DNA of 64,000 bases. Origin: Streptomyces sp. TRM68367. Lineage in GTDB: Bacteria > Actinomycetota > Actinomycetes > Streptomycetales > Streptomycetaceae. The translations under genes were made by a program, and so were the position numbers. Numbering within the stretch: position 1 is the first letter of the stretch; every line of letters starts with the position of its first letter. Below, piece after piece: positions 34,759 to 42,837 of the stretch. Below the pieces are notes generated by a model. It was not told where the DNA came from. It ran no database searches and saw only the letters and a program-made list of their open reading frames with translations. The DNA lies in the NCBI RefSeq assembly GCF_014495685.1, contig NZ_JACTVI010000003.1, positions 186,001 to 250,000 of the forward strand, read 5' to 3'.

Positions 34759-34770
34759 GAGGGGAATGAC

Positions 34771-35877
34771 GTGCGAAGACGGCGTTTCATCAGCGGATTA
34801 GCGGGGGCGGGGGCCGGACTGGGGCTGGCCTCGACGAGCGGCGGACCGGCCGCAGCGGTTCCGGTCACCGCCGGGCGGCCCCGAACCGGCCCCCATGACT
34901 GGCAGGCCGTCCCGGCGCCCGAGTGCACCCCGGCCGCCCTTCTGCTGGACGTGGCCGCCGCCGGGCCCGGCCTGGCCTGGGCCGTGGGCGAGGAGGGCCG
35001 CAACGGTGCCACGAGGGGCACACCGGTGGCCCTGCGCTGGGACGGCACGGCGTGGACGCGCACGAGCGCCGGCTCCGGCGCGCCGCTCCACTCCGTCGCC
35101 GCCGCGCCGGACGGCACCGCGTGGGCCGTGGGCGGCAACCGGCTGCTCTCCTGGGACGGACAGGCCTGGCAGGAGGCCGACTTCCCCGGCCGCGGGGCGT
35201 CCGGCACCTCGCTCACCGGGGTCACGACCGGACCCCGCGGCCACGTGTGGCTGTCCGGCCGCAACAGTGACGGATGCGTGCTGCTGCACGGCCACCGCGG
35301 CCGCTGGACGTGGGTGGACCGGCCCCCGAGCGGTACGACCGCCACACCCTCGGGCGTGACGCGGACGCCGTGCGGTGACGTCTGGGTCTACGGCGTCGGC
35401 ATCGTCGCCCGCTGGAACGGCGACGCATGGACCGAACTGCCCGGCTACCAGGGCCTCCGCGCCTCGGTCACCGGGCTGCTGCCGGTTGCCGACGACGACC
35501 TGTGGCTCATCGGCTACGACTACGGAGTGGGCGGACCACCCGGCAAGCCCCCGGGCGTCCTGCTGCTGCACGGCGACGGCAGCACGTGGGAGAGCGCACC
35601 CACCCGCCCGTTCGGCGTCGGCATGCTCACGGGGATCGTCGGCGACGCGCAGGGGCAGCCCGACCGTATCTCCGGGTGGGACTTCTGGGACCAGAACCGA
35701 GCCCACTACCTCCGGTGGGAGAACGGGACGTGGGTGAGCGAGCGCGGCCCGGCCGCCGAGACCCCCGTGCTGATCCACTCCCTTGCGGGCGTGCCGGGTT
35801 CACCGGGCGCCTACTGGGCGGCCGGCATGACGACCTCGTCGCCGTATCCGCCCGCCCAGGTGCGCATCGAACGCTGA
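34771..35877 (+). CDS. Secreted beta-propeller-like protein of unknown function, with a TTA codon
   Basis: This 368-residue protein starts with a twin-arginine-like leader (MRRRRFISGLAGAGAG). About six repeats of a W-rich blade follow, of the form LRWDGTAWTRT, LLSWDGQAWQEA, VARWNGDAWTELPG, YLRWENGTWVSER, with intervening AWAVGG-type strands. The pattern predicts a beta-propeller. No enzymatic motif is seen; it may bind carbohydrate. Codon 10 is TTA (34798-34800), so full translation should depend on the bldA tRNA. The GTG start follows GGGGAGGGG. It is convergent with the GH51 gene 16 nt away. Confidence 0.7.
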   Translation: MRRRRFISGLAGAGAGLGLASTSGGPAAAVPVTAGRPRTGPHDWQAVPAPECTPAALLLDVAAAGPGLAWAVGEEGRNGATRGTPVALRWDGTAWTRTSAGSGAPLHSVAAAPDGTAWAVGGNRLLSWDGQAWQEADFPGRGASGTSLTGVTTGPRGHVWLSGRNSDGCVLLHGHRGRWTWVDRPPSGTTATPSGVTRTPCGDVWVYGVGIVARWNGDAWTELPGYQGLRASVTGLLPVADDDLWLIGYDYGVGGPPGKPPGVLLLHGDGSTWESAPTRPFGVGMLTGIVGDAQGQPDRISGWDFWDQNRAHYLRWENGTWVSERGPAAETPVLIHSLAGVPGSPGAYWAAGMTTSSPYPPAQVRIER

Positions 35878-35893
35878 CCGGTCCGGCCCCGGG

Positions 35894-37408
35894 CTACGCC
35901 AGTCGGATCACGTTCCAGGACAGCGGCTCCAGGACGGCGTTCAGCGTGCCGTCCTGGAGGGCCGTGCCCCGGACCGCGTGCGGGGTGACCCGCTCGGGTT
36001 CGGTGACCGTGTTCCGGGCGTCCGGGTCGGCGTCCGCGAGGGTGCTGTGCTCCACGACTCGCGTCAGCTCCAACCCGTTGAGGGCGACTTCCAGCGGCAG
36101 GGCATCCGTACGGCTGCGGTTGACGGCGAAGACGGTGACCGTGCCGTCGTCGGCGCGTACGGCGGTGGCGTGCAGCAGGTCGGCCTCGCCGTACTTCTTC
36201 GTCTCGTACGTCGGCGAGTCCACGCGGACGTCCAGGACCTGGCCGCGGCCGTACTTCGAGGCCTGCGCGAACGGGAAGAACGTCGTCTGCCGCCACGCCG
36301 GGCCGCCCGGCTCGGTCATGATCGGGGCGATCACGTTGACGAGCTGGGCGAGGCAGGCGACGGTGACGCGGTCGGCGTGCCGCAGCAGGGCGATGAGGAG
36401 CGAGCCGAAGACGACCGCGTCCATGACGCTGTAGTTGTCCTCCAGCAGGCGCGGGGCCTCCGGCCAGTCGTCCTGCTCGAAGGTCTTGGCGTGCGCCTCC
36501 CAGCGGGAGAGGTACCAGACGTTCCACTCGTCGAAGGAGAGGTTGATCTTCTTCTTGGACTTCAGGCGGGCGCCCACGTGGTCGCAGGTGGCGACGACGT
36601 TCTCGATGAAGGACTCCATGTCGACGGCGGAGGCGAGGAAGGAGTCGAGGTCGCCGTCGTGGGGTTCGTAGTAGGCGTGCAGGGAGATGTAGTCGACGAG
36701 GTCGTACGTCTCCCTGAGGACGGTTGCCTCCCACTCCGCGAAGGTGGGCATGCCCTGGCCGGAGGAGCCGCAGGCGACCAGTTCGACGGAGGGGTCCGCC
36801 TGGCGCATGGCGCGGGCCGTTTCGGCGGCGATGCGGCCGTACTCCTCGGCCGTCTTGTGGCCGGTCTGCCAGGGGCCGTCCATCTCGTTGCCCAGGCACC
36901 AGAGTTTGATGCCGAAGGGGTCTTTGTCGCCGTGGGAGACGCGCTGCTCGGAAAGGGCCGTGCCGTGGGGGTGGTTGGCGTATTCCTGGAGTTCGAGGGC
37001 CTCGGCCACGCCGCGTGTGCCGAGGTTGACGGCAATCATGGGTTCGGCCTGAGGGCCGACCTTGCGGAGAAAGTCGATGTACTCGGAGAGGCCGAAGCGG
37101 TTGGTTTCGGTGGAGTGCCAGGCGAGGTCCAGGCGGCGGGGTCGGTCCTCTGCGGGGCCGACCGAGTCCTCCCACTTGTAGCCGGAGACGAAGTTGCCGC
37201 CGGGGTAGCGGATGGCGGTGACGCCGAGTTCGCGGACGAGTTCGAGGACGTCCTGGCGGATGCCGGACGCGTCCGCTGTGGGGTGGTCGGGTTCGAAGAT
37301 GCCGGTGTAGACGCAGCGGCCGAGGTGTTCTACGAAGGAGCCGAAGAGGCGAGGGTTGACCTCGCCGACTGTGAAGGCGGGGTCGAGGGTGAAGCGGGCG
37401 GTGGGCAT
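35894..37408 (-). CDS. GH51 alpha-L-arabinofuranosidase
   Basis: The 504-residue enzyme has no signal peptide, as usual for intracellular GH51 enzymes acting on imported arabino-oligosaccharides. It contains LFGSFVEHLGRCVYTGIFEP, IRYPGGNFVSGYKWED, the acid/base Glu in WCLGNEMDGPWQ (about residue 173) and the nucleophile Glu in NLSFDEWNVWY (about residue 292). A C-terminal beta-sandwich follows. The ATG at 37408 follows GAAAGG. It is the last gene of the transporter operon, separated from the arabinanase gene by 106 nt that holds a dispersed repeat. Confidence 0.95.
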   Translation of the reverse strand: MPTARFTLDPAFTVGEVNPRLFGSFVEHLGRCVYTGIFEPDHPTADASGIRQDVLELVRELGVTAIRYPGGNFVSGYKWEDSVGPAEDRPRRLDLAWHSTETNRFGLSEYIDFLRKVGPQAEPMIAVNLGTRGVAEALELQEYANHPHGTALSEQRVSHGDKDPFGIKLWCLGNEMDGPWQTGHKTAEEYGRIAAETARAMRQADPSVELVACGSSGQGMPTFAEWEATVLRETYDLVDYISLHAYYEPHDGDLDSFLASAVDMESFIENVVATCDHVGARLKSKKKINLSFDEWNVWYLSRWEAHAKTFEQDDWPEAPRLLEDNYSVMDAVVFGSLLIALLRHADRVTVACLAQLVNVIAPIMTEPGGPAWRQTTFFPFAQASKYGRGQVLDVRVDSPTYETKKYGEADLLHATAVRADDGTVTVFAVNRSRTDALPLEVALNGLELTRVVEHSTLADADPDARNTVTEPERVTPHAVRGTALQDGTLNAVLEPLSWNVIRLA

Positions 37409-37445
37409 GTGCGCCTTTCGGGGTGGGTGGTTTGGGGGTCGTTGG

Positions 37446-37523
37446 CGGCTGCGGGTTCGTTGTGGCTGGTCGCGCCCACGCGGCGGAGCCGCATGTCGAT
37501 ACAGCCCCGCGCCCCTATAGGGC
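37446..37523. repeat. Dispersed Streptomyces palindromic repeat, copy A
   Basis: A 78-nt element starting CGGCTGCGGGTTCGTTGTGG, containing GCGGCGGAGCCGC and ending in the hairpin GCCCCTATAGGGC. It matches the element at 48841-48921 over nearly its whole length. It lies between the arabinanase and GH51 genes, and the arabinanase stop codon falls within its distal hairpin. Confidence 0.8.
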
Positions 37524-38483
37524 ATTGGGCCAGCCGTCTCTTGTCCAGCGCAGTTGGTTCAAGCCCAGCTTGGGGGTGCCTTCGTCGTCTGCGTCGTAGT
37601 AGTGGTACGCCAGCCAGTCCCTGCCTTGGGTGCGGAATATCGACTGGCCGCCTGGGCCTATGTACTTGCCGTGGCCTGCCAGGAGCAGGTCGCCGCCTCC
37701 CTCCAGCATCGGCTTGCCGGTGCTGTCCACGTACGGGCCGGTCACGGAGGTCGATCGGCCGACCTTGATCTTGTACGTGGAGTTCACGCCCTGGCAACAG
37801 GTGTCGTAGGAGGCGAAGAGGTAGTAGTAGCGGCCGTGTTTGGCGATGTACGGGCCCTCTACCGCGTACGGCTCGTCGGGGCGGGTTGCCAGGTGGTGGA
37901 CTCTGGCGTCCTCGATCGCCTTGCCGGTCCCGGGGTTCAGTTGGACCATGCGGATGCCGGTCCAGTAGGAGCCGAACGCCATCCACAGTTTGCCGTCGGC
38001 GCGGACGATGGCCGGGTCGATGGCGTTCCACGTGTCGGTCTTCTCGGAGGTGAAGACCTTGCCGTGGTCGGTCCAGGTGCCGGGGAGGCCGGAGCGGGAG
38101 GTGGCGACGCCGATCGCGGAGTGGTTGGTGCCCCAGGAGGAGACGGCGTAGTAGAGCCAGTAGCGGCCGTCGCGGTAGGAGAGGTCGGGGGCCCAGGGGT
38201 CGGCCTTGTCGTTGTACTCGTACCACCAGCTCGGGGCCTCGGCGAAGGCGTTGCCCGCGTCGTCCCAGTGCTTCATGTCCTTGGAGAGGCGGGCGCCGAT
38301 GATGCCGCCGGTGGAGTAGGCGACGTAGCCGCCCGACTTGAGGTGCATGACCGTGGGGTCGTGGATGATCTGCTGGCCCGTGATGGGCTGCGGGTCGGGA
38401 TAGGTCGCGTCCGCCGTGGCCGACGTCGGGAGCAGGGCGAGGACGGCGGCGGCGAGGATCGCCGCCAGTCTGATGCGTTTCAA
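37515..38483 (-). CDS. Secreted GH43 endo-1,5-alpha-L-arabinanase (second copy)
   Basis: The 322-residue protein has a signal peptide (LAAILAAAVLALLPTSATA) and the arabinanase acids in IHDPTVMHLKSGGY, NAIDPAIVRADGKLWMAFGSYW and YAVEGPYIAKHGRYYYLFAS. It is a paralogue of the gene at 29279, with the same YDTCCQGVNSTYKIKVGRS block. I choose the TTG at 38483, because AAAGGAG lies 9 nt upstream and the product then begins with a clean signal peptide. It follows the ABC permease by 22 nt, so it belongs to the transporter operon. Its C-terminus WPNAL and stop codon read into the dispersed repeat. Confidence 0.92.
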   Translation of the reverse strand: MKRIRLAAILAAAVLALLPTSATADATYPDPQPITGQQIIHDPTVMHLKSGGYVAYSTGGIIGARLSKDMKHWDDAGNAFAEAPSWWYEYNDKADPWAPDLSYRDGRYWLYYAVSSWGTNHSAIGVATSRSGLPGTWTDHGKVFTSEKTDTWNAIDPAIVRADGKLWMAFGSYWTGIRMVQLNPGTGKAIEDARVHHLATRPDEPYAVEGPYIAKHGRYYYLFASYDTCCQGVNSTYKIKVGRSTSVTGPYVDSTGKPMLEGGGDLLLAGHGKYIGPGGQSIFRTQGRDWLAYHYYDADDEGTPKLGLNQLRWTRDGWPNAL

Positions 38484-38505
38484 GTGCGTAGCTCCTTTAC
38501 GGGAG

Positions 38506-39372
38506 TTACTGGCCCGCGAGGCCGGTGTGGGCGACACCTGCCACGATCTGGCGCTGGAAGAAGACGAAGACGATGATCAGCGGCAGACCCGCCATGAGGC
38601 CGCCGGCCATGAGCTGGGCCCACTGGATGCCGTAGGAGTTCATGACGGTCGCGATGCCGTTCGGCATGGTCATCAGGTCGGGGTTGTTGGTCACCATGTA
38701 CGGCCACAGGAAGTTGTTCCACGAGGCGATGAAGGTGAAGATGCCGACCGCGGCGAGGGAGGGGCGGGAGAGGGGCAGGACGATGGTGAAGAAGACCCGC
38801 CAGCGGCCCGCGCCGTCGATGAAGGCGGCCTCCTCCAGTTCGCGCGGGACGCCCTGGAAGAACTTGTAGAGGATGTAGACCATCGCGGCGGGCGCGCACT
38901 GGGGCAGGATCATGCCCCAGTAGGTGTCGACCATGCCCATCTGCTGGACGGTGGTGAACAGGGGGACGCCGAGGACGGCGGGCGAGACCATGAGGCCGGC
39001 CATGACCAGGCCCAGCAGGGCGTTCTTGCCGCGGAACTCGGTGCGGGCGAAGCCGTATCCGGCGAGCGCGCTGACCAGCAGGACGACGGAAGTGACGCAG
39101 ACGGAGACGACGACGGAGTTCACGAACCAGTTGGTGATGTTGCCGGTCTCGAAGATCGCCGTCCAGGCCTGGGCGGTCCACTCCTTGGGCAGCCAGTGCG
39201 TCGGCACCGCGACGGCCTCGGTCTCGGACTTGAGGGAGGTGAACAGGGCCCAGGCGAGCGGCGCCATGAACACCGCGGAGACGGCGGTGCCCAGCAGGGT
39301 GAGGACGATCTGGCCGGTGGTCCAGGGCCCCCGGGCCTTCGGGGCCCTGACGCGGATCTGCGTGGCGGTCAT
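38506..39372 (-). CDS. ABC sugar transporter permease (MalG/AraQ type)
   Basis: The 288-residue protein has six predicted transmembrane segments and the cytoplasmic EAA loop EEAAFIDGAGRWRVFFTIVLPLSRP typical of CUT1 family permeases. It begins by an ATGA overlap with the other permease. No ATPase gene is present in the operon, so energisation probably comes from a shared MsiK-like ATPase, as is usual in Streptomyces. Expected substrates are arabino-oligosaccharides, given the flanking arabinanase and arabinofuranosidase. Confidence 0.93.
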   Translation of the reverse strand: MTATQIRVRAPKARGPWTTGQIVLTLLGTAVSAVFMAPLAWALFTSLKSETEAVAVPTHWLPKEWTAQAWTAIFETGNITNWFVNSVVVSVCVTSVVLLVSALAGYGFARTEFRGKNALLGLVMAGLMVSPAVLGVPLFTTVQQMGMVDTYWGMILPQCAPAAMVYILYKFFQGVPRELEEAAFIDGAGRWRVFFTIVLPLSRPSLAAVGIFTFIASWNNFLWPYMVTNNPDLMTMPNGIATVMNSYGIQWAQLMAGGLMAGLPLIIVFVFFQRQIVAGVAHTGLAGQ

Positions 39373-40307
39373 CGCACGCCCTCCTCACGCTTACGCAGCA
39401 GCCACATCCGCGCGACGGCGACGGACGCGATGATCACGAAGAAGATGATGGAGATCGCGGAGGCGTAGCCCACGCGGTAGCTGGTGAAGCCCTCTTCGAG
39501 GGTGTACTGGACGATGGTGCGGGTCGATTCCTCGGGGCCGGGGGTGAAGTCCATCATCACGACGGCCTGGTCGAAGACCTGGAGCGAGGCGAGGATCTGC
39601 AGGGCGATGACGAGCCCGGTGATGTTGCGCAGCATGGGCAGGGTGATGTGGACCGTGCGGTGCCAGGGGTTCGCGCCGTCCAGCTTGGCGGCCTCGTAGA
39701 GGTGGTCGGGGATGCCCTGGAGCGCGGCGAGATAGAGCAGGAAGCTGAAGCCGACCGTCCACCAGAGCGTGCAGATGACCACCGCGAGCATCGCGTAGGA
39801 CTTGTCGGCGAGCCACGGCGTGTCGAGGCCGAAGACGTGGTTGATCATTCCGGTGCCGGGGTTGAACAGCCACTGCCACAGGTTGGCCGCGACGGTGGAG
39901 GGCAGCAGGAACGGGGCGAAGAAGCACAGCCGCCACAGCCATTTGCCGCGCTCGATGTTGTGGGCGAGCATCGCGAGGAAGAAGGCGAGGACGGTGATGC
40001 AGGGCACGACCAGGAGCGTGAAGTACGCGCTGTGGCCGAGCGTGTCCCACATCAGGGGATCGCCCAGGGCCTCGCGGTAGTTGTCGAGGCCGACGAAGTT
40101 CGCGGTGTCGCCGGAGATGTTGGCGTCGGTGAAACTGAGGTAGACGCCGCGCAGCAGCGGCCAGATCACGAAGAGCGCGAACAGGGTGAGGAACGGGGCG
40201 ACGAACCAGCCGCCGTGCTGGAAGCCCTGCTTGCGGCGGACGGTGGCGGTGTCGGCGGCGGTCTTCGCGCGCGCCGGTGCGACGACGGTCTGAGCGCTGG
40301 TGGTCAT
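39369..40307 (-). CDS. ABC sugar transporter permease (MalF/AraP type)
   Basis: The 312-residue inner-membrane protein has about six helices, with the first at residues 33-55 (WFVAPFLTLFALFVIWPLLRG), and the EAA loop YEAAKLDGANPWHRTVHITLPML. Its ATG at 40307 overlaps the stop of the binding-protein gene by four bases, and its own stop overlaps the next permease, so all three are translationally coupled. Confidence 0.93.
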   Translation of the reverse strand: MTTSAQTVVAPARAKTAADTATVRRKQGFQHGGWFVAPFLTLFALFVIWPLLRGVYLSFTDANISGDTANFVGLDNYREALGDPLMWDTLGHSAYFTLLVVPCITVLAFFLAMLAHNIERGKWLWRLCFFAPFLLPSTVAANLWQWLFNPGTGMINHVFGLDTPWLADKSYAMLAVVICTLWWTVGFSFLLYLAALQGIPDHLYEAAKLDGANPWHRTVHITLPMLRNITGLVIALQILASLQVFDQAVVMMDFTPGPEESTRTIVQYTLEEGFTSYRVGYASAISIIFFVIIASVAVARMWLLRKREEGVR

Positions 40308-41662
40308 GCGACCGCACCTCCCTGCGCGGCGGTCTTGCCGTCCATGGGGTTCTTCGTCGCGAGCAGCCTGGTCAACTCGCTCTTCATCCGGCGGGCGGCG
40401 GTCTCCGGCTTGGCGGAGCCCATCGTGGAGGAGACGACGATCGGGCCGATGCGCTGGGCGAGGATGCCGGTGGATCCGGCGAACCACACCTTCGGCTCGG
40501 TGGCCTGGTGGTCCATGGCCGACACGTACTCGTTCTGCGGGCTCATCTTCTTGTACGCGGCCGTGGACAGCACCGGCCGGTAGGCGGGGATGTGGCCGCC
40601 GAGCGCCCACTGCTGCGCGTGCCTGACCACGTAGGCGGCGAGTTGGTGGGCGCCCTCGTTGGCGGGGCCGCCGCGGTCGGACTGGTGCGGCAGGACGAAG
40701 GCGTGCGACTCGGCGTGGGTGGCGGGCTTGCCGAAGACGGGCGGCAGCGGGGTCGCGCCGTAGTCGATCTTCGCCGTGTCGTAGACCGGCACCGACCAGT
40801 CGCCCTCCCAGACGAAGGGGGAGCCGTTGACGAACTGTTCGGCGCTCGCCGGGCCTCCGAAGCTCGGGTTGGCGTACCCGTCGGTGATGTGCCGACGCAG
40901 GAACTGAAGGACCTGGGTGGCCTTGTCGGTGTCGAAGGTGACCTCGGTGCGGGCGGCGTTGAACCAGGTGCCGCCGAGCTGGGTGTAGAAGGCGACGAAG
41001 AACCACCACTGGAAGTTCTGGTCGCTGTTCCATATCCCGATGGTCTGCAGACCCTTCTTGGTGGCCTTCTTTGCCTCCTTGAGCACGTCGAACCACTCGT
41101 CGGTCGACGTGACGGGCACGATCCGGCCGTCGTCACCGAGCAGCCCCGCCTTCTTCAGCACGTCCTTGCGGTAGAAGCAGAGCTGGACGTGGATGTCGAG
41201 CGGGAGGGCGTAGAGCTTGCCGTCGATGACGCCGCGGTTCCACAGCTGGGGGTTGAAGTCCTGCTTCCGTACGCCGTACTTGGCGAGCAGGCCGACGTCC
41301 CAGGCGTCCAGGAGGCGGCCGGGCGCGAAGCCGGTGACCCGGCCCATGTGCATGACGCCGAGGTCGGGTGCGCGGTTGCCCGCGGCCGCCATCGCGAGCT
41401 TGGTGTAGAAGGGGCTGCCCCACTGGAGGGTGGAGTCCTTCACCGCGATGTCCGGATGGTCCTTACGGAAGCCGTTCAGCATCGCGATCATGTTGTAGCC
41501 GTCGCCGCCGCTGAAGAGGTTCCAGTACCGCACCCGGGTGCGCGCGCTGGAGGCCAGGGCGTCGGCGCCCGTGCCCAGGGCCGCGAAGCCGAAACTGCCC
41601 GCGACCGCGAGGCCGCCCGCCGCGGCCAGGAGTTGCCTGCGATTCAGGTCAGGTCGTCCCAT
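40304..41662 (-). CDS. Extracellular sugar-binding protein of a CUT1-type ABC transporter
   Basis: The 452-residue solute-binding protein starts with a twin-arginine-like leader (LNRRQLLAAAGGLAVAGSFGFAAL) and lacks a lipobox cysteine, which is unusual for Gram-positive binding proteins and suggests Tat export. The SBP_bac_1 fold is indicated by RVRYWNLFSGGDGYNM, WGSPFYTKLAMAAAGNRAPDLGVMHMG and FVWEGDWSVPVYD. It is first in an operon of binding protein, two permeases, arabinanase and arabinofuranosidase. The ATG at 41662 has only a weak GGGCAGGG site. Confidence 0.92.
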   Translation of the reverse strand: MGRPDLNRRQLLAAAGGLAVAGSFGFAALGTGADALASSARTRVRYWNLFSGGDGYNMIAMLNGFRKDHPDIAVKDSTLQWGSPFYTKLAMAAAGNRAPDLGVMHMGRVTGFAPGRLLDAWDVGLLAKYGVRKQDFNPQLWNRGVIDGKLYALPLDIHVQLCFYRKDVLKKAGLLGDDGRIVPVTSTDEWFDVLKEAKKATKKGLQTIGIWNSDQNFQWWFFVAFYTQLGGTWFNAARTEVTFDTDKATQVLQFLRRHITDGYANPSFGGPASAEQFVNGSPFVWEGDWSVPVYDTAKIDYGATPLPPVFGKPATHAESHAFVLPHQSDRGGPANEGAHQLAAYVVRHAQQWALGGHIPAYRPVLSTAAYKKMSPQNEYVSAMDHQATEPKVWFAGSTGILAQRIGPIVVSSTMGSAKPETAARRMKSELTRLLATKNPMDGKTAAQGGAVA

Positions 41663-41705
41663 GCCCTGCCCATCTGTTCGAAGCTCGGTGGTTCCCTTCG
41701 AGCGC

Positions 41706-41718
41706 GTTCGGTATGTCG
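41706..41718 (-). promoter_or_regulatory. Sugar-regulon operator motif, copy 5
   Basis: The minus strand reads CGACATACCGAAC, 25 nt downstream of the -10 box of the transporter-operon promoter. Confidence 0.6.
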
Positions 41719-41743
41719 GATATCGCTCGCAAGGTCGAACGGG

Positions 41744-41772
41744 ACCGTACGTTTGCAGCGCTGCAACGTCAA
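41744..41772 (-). promoter_or_regulatory. Promoter of the arabino-oligosaccharide operon with a palindrome in the spacer
   Basis: On the minus strand, TTGACG (41767-41772) and TACGGT (41744-41749) are spaced by 17 nt. The perfect palindrome TTGCAGCGCTGCAA (41753-41766) fills most of the spacer. That is a typical operator position for a LacI- or TetR-like repressor acting in addition to the downstream motif. Confidence 0.65.
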
Positions 41773-41830
41773 TGGTTCGGACAAAATCTCAGGGGCGGAC
41801 ACATCCGGACGCGTAGTCTCGAACGGCTGC

Positions 41831-42290
41831 TGTACGGCCGTGCCGGGGAGGAGGAGCGCGCGGTGATGCACCCCCACGCGGCGGCCGTCGGGCACCGGGC
41901 ACTGGACACCGCCGCGTTCCTCGGCGAGTTCTACACGTCCTTCTGGTAGATCCCGGCCGTGGTCCTGGCCGCCGCCCTGGCGATCAAGCTGCCCCCGATC
42001 ATCCGGCTCTGGACGGACCCGCTGCTGCGCGCCGTCGGCGGGCTGCTGGTGCTCGCCTGCGCGGTGTTCGTGTTCGTCGCGCCCTCGGCCATCGCCCGGG
42101 TCAACCGGATCACCGGCGTGCCGAACATCGCGGCGCCGTGGGTGTACTCGCTGCTGACCGCGTTCTGCGCCTCGTGCCTACTGCTGATCATCGTCTGGCG
42201 GGGCGGCCTGAACGACGACTCGGCCGACTCGGCCGCCACCCGCCGCGCCACGCGCCGGGTGGTCTTTGGTTACGCGGGCGTGGTCGTGGC
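41831..42290 (+). pseudogene. Broken MAB_1171c-like integral membrane protein gene
   Basis: After an in-frame TAG at 41947-41949 the frame reads IPAVVLAAALAIKLPPIIRL, then WTDPLLRAVGGLLVLACAVF and ITGVPNIAAPWVYSLLTAF. This is the multi-helix N-terminus of the MAB_1171c family, common in Streptomyces next to ImmA/IrrE-like proteins. The frame loses similarity after FGYAGVVVA near 42287. The stop codon at the expected N-terminus, the lack of a start and the truncation mark a pseudogene. The codons just before the TAG (41831-41946) are of unknown origin. Confidence 0.6.
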
Positions 42291-42410
42291 GCCTCGCCGA
42301 CGCCCTCATCGAGCCGATGCGGATTCCGGTGCCGGCGGACGCCGGGGTCCTGTTCGAGGCGCTCGTCGCGTCGGTCAGCGCGTGGCGGGGCCGCGAGGTC
42401 GTCGTGCCGG
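42291..42410 (+). pseudogene. Fragment resembling an ImmA/IrrE-like toxin-component protein
   Basis: In another frame, beginning at the break of the MAB_1171c-like relic, about 40 codons read LADALIEPMRIPVPADAGVL then FEALVASVSAWRGREVVV. These resemble the N-terminal segment (IPVP...L...RGR) of ImmA/IrrE-type proteins that neighbour MAB_1171c genes. No HExxH or start codon remains. The assignment is tentative. Confidence 0.4.
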
Positions 42411-42469
42411 GTTGCGTTTGCCGGTTGGCCGGGGGTGGGGTGCGGGGTGACTGCGTCGGCTGGACCGCA

Positions 42470-42545
42470 CTTGCCAGGCGCCCGGCGTGGGCGCTGGCCG
42501 GGGGTGGCTTGCCAGGCGCCCGGCGTGGGCGCTGGCCGGGGGTGG
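42470..42545. repeat. Perfect 38-bp tandem duplication
   Basis: The 38-nt unit at 42470-42507, beginning CTTGCCAGGCGCCCGGCGTG, is repeated exactly at 42508-42545, with partial further copies on each side (GGCCGGGGGTGGGGTGCG). The whole stretch 42411-42837 is very G-rich and I find no gene in it. Confidence 0.8.
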
Positions 42546-42837
42546 GGTGCGCAGCCCGGCGCTGACGGGGTGCCGCCCGCGCCCACCCGTGCCGCCCCAG
42601 GCGGCCGCATGCCCGCGGCTTGCGAGCAGCGGTTGCCCGCCATGCGGTTGTCCGCCGTCTCCGCGTGCGGCACCACGCGAGCGCGGCTTGCGGCGGCGGT
42701 TGGACGGCCGCTGCCGACGGCTGTCCATCCGCGGCCTGGGCTTGGCGTGGCAGTGTCGAGCCCCGCCCGTCCGCGTTCTCGGCCGTCCGCCGGGCCCGTA
42801 CCGCCCACGTCGTCGGCTGGGATGAGAAATGTCGGCG

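Noticed and set aside
31652..35345. Open frames of about 1050 residues (plus) and 1150 residues (minus) over the GH35 region
   Set aside because: They are overlapping frames of a GC-rich gene, full of Arg/Pro/Ala/Gly, without recognisable domains, and incompatible with the clear GH35 reading.
41872..41949. Short peptide MHPHAAAVGHRALDTAAFLGEFYTSFW as a real small gene
   Set aside because: It is in the same frame as the downstream membrane-protein relic, separated only by TAG, and is better explained as part of the pseudogene.
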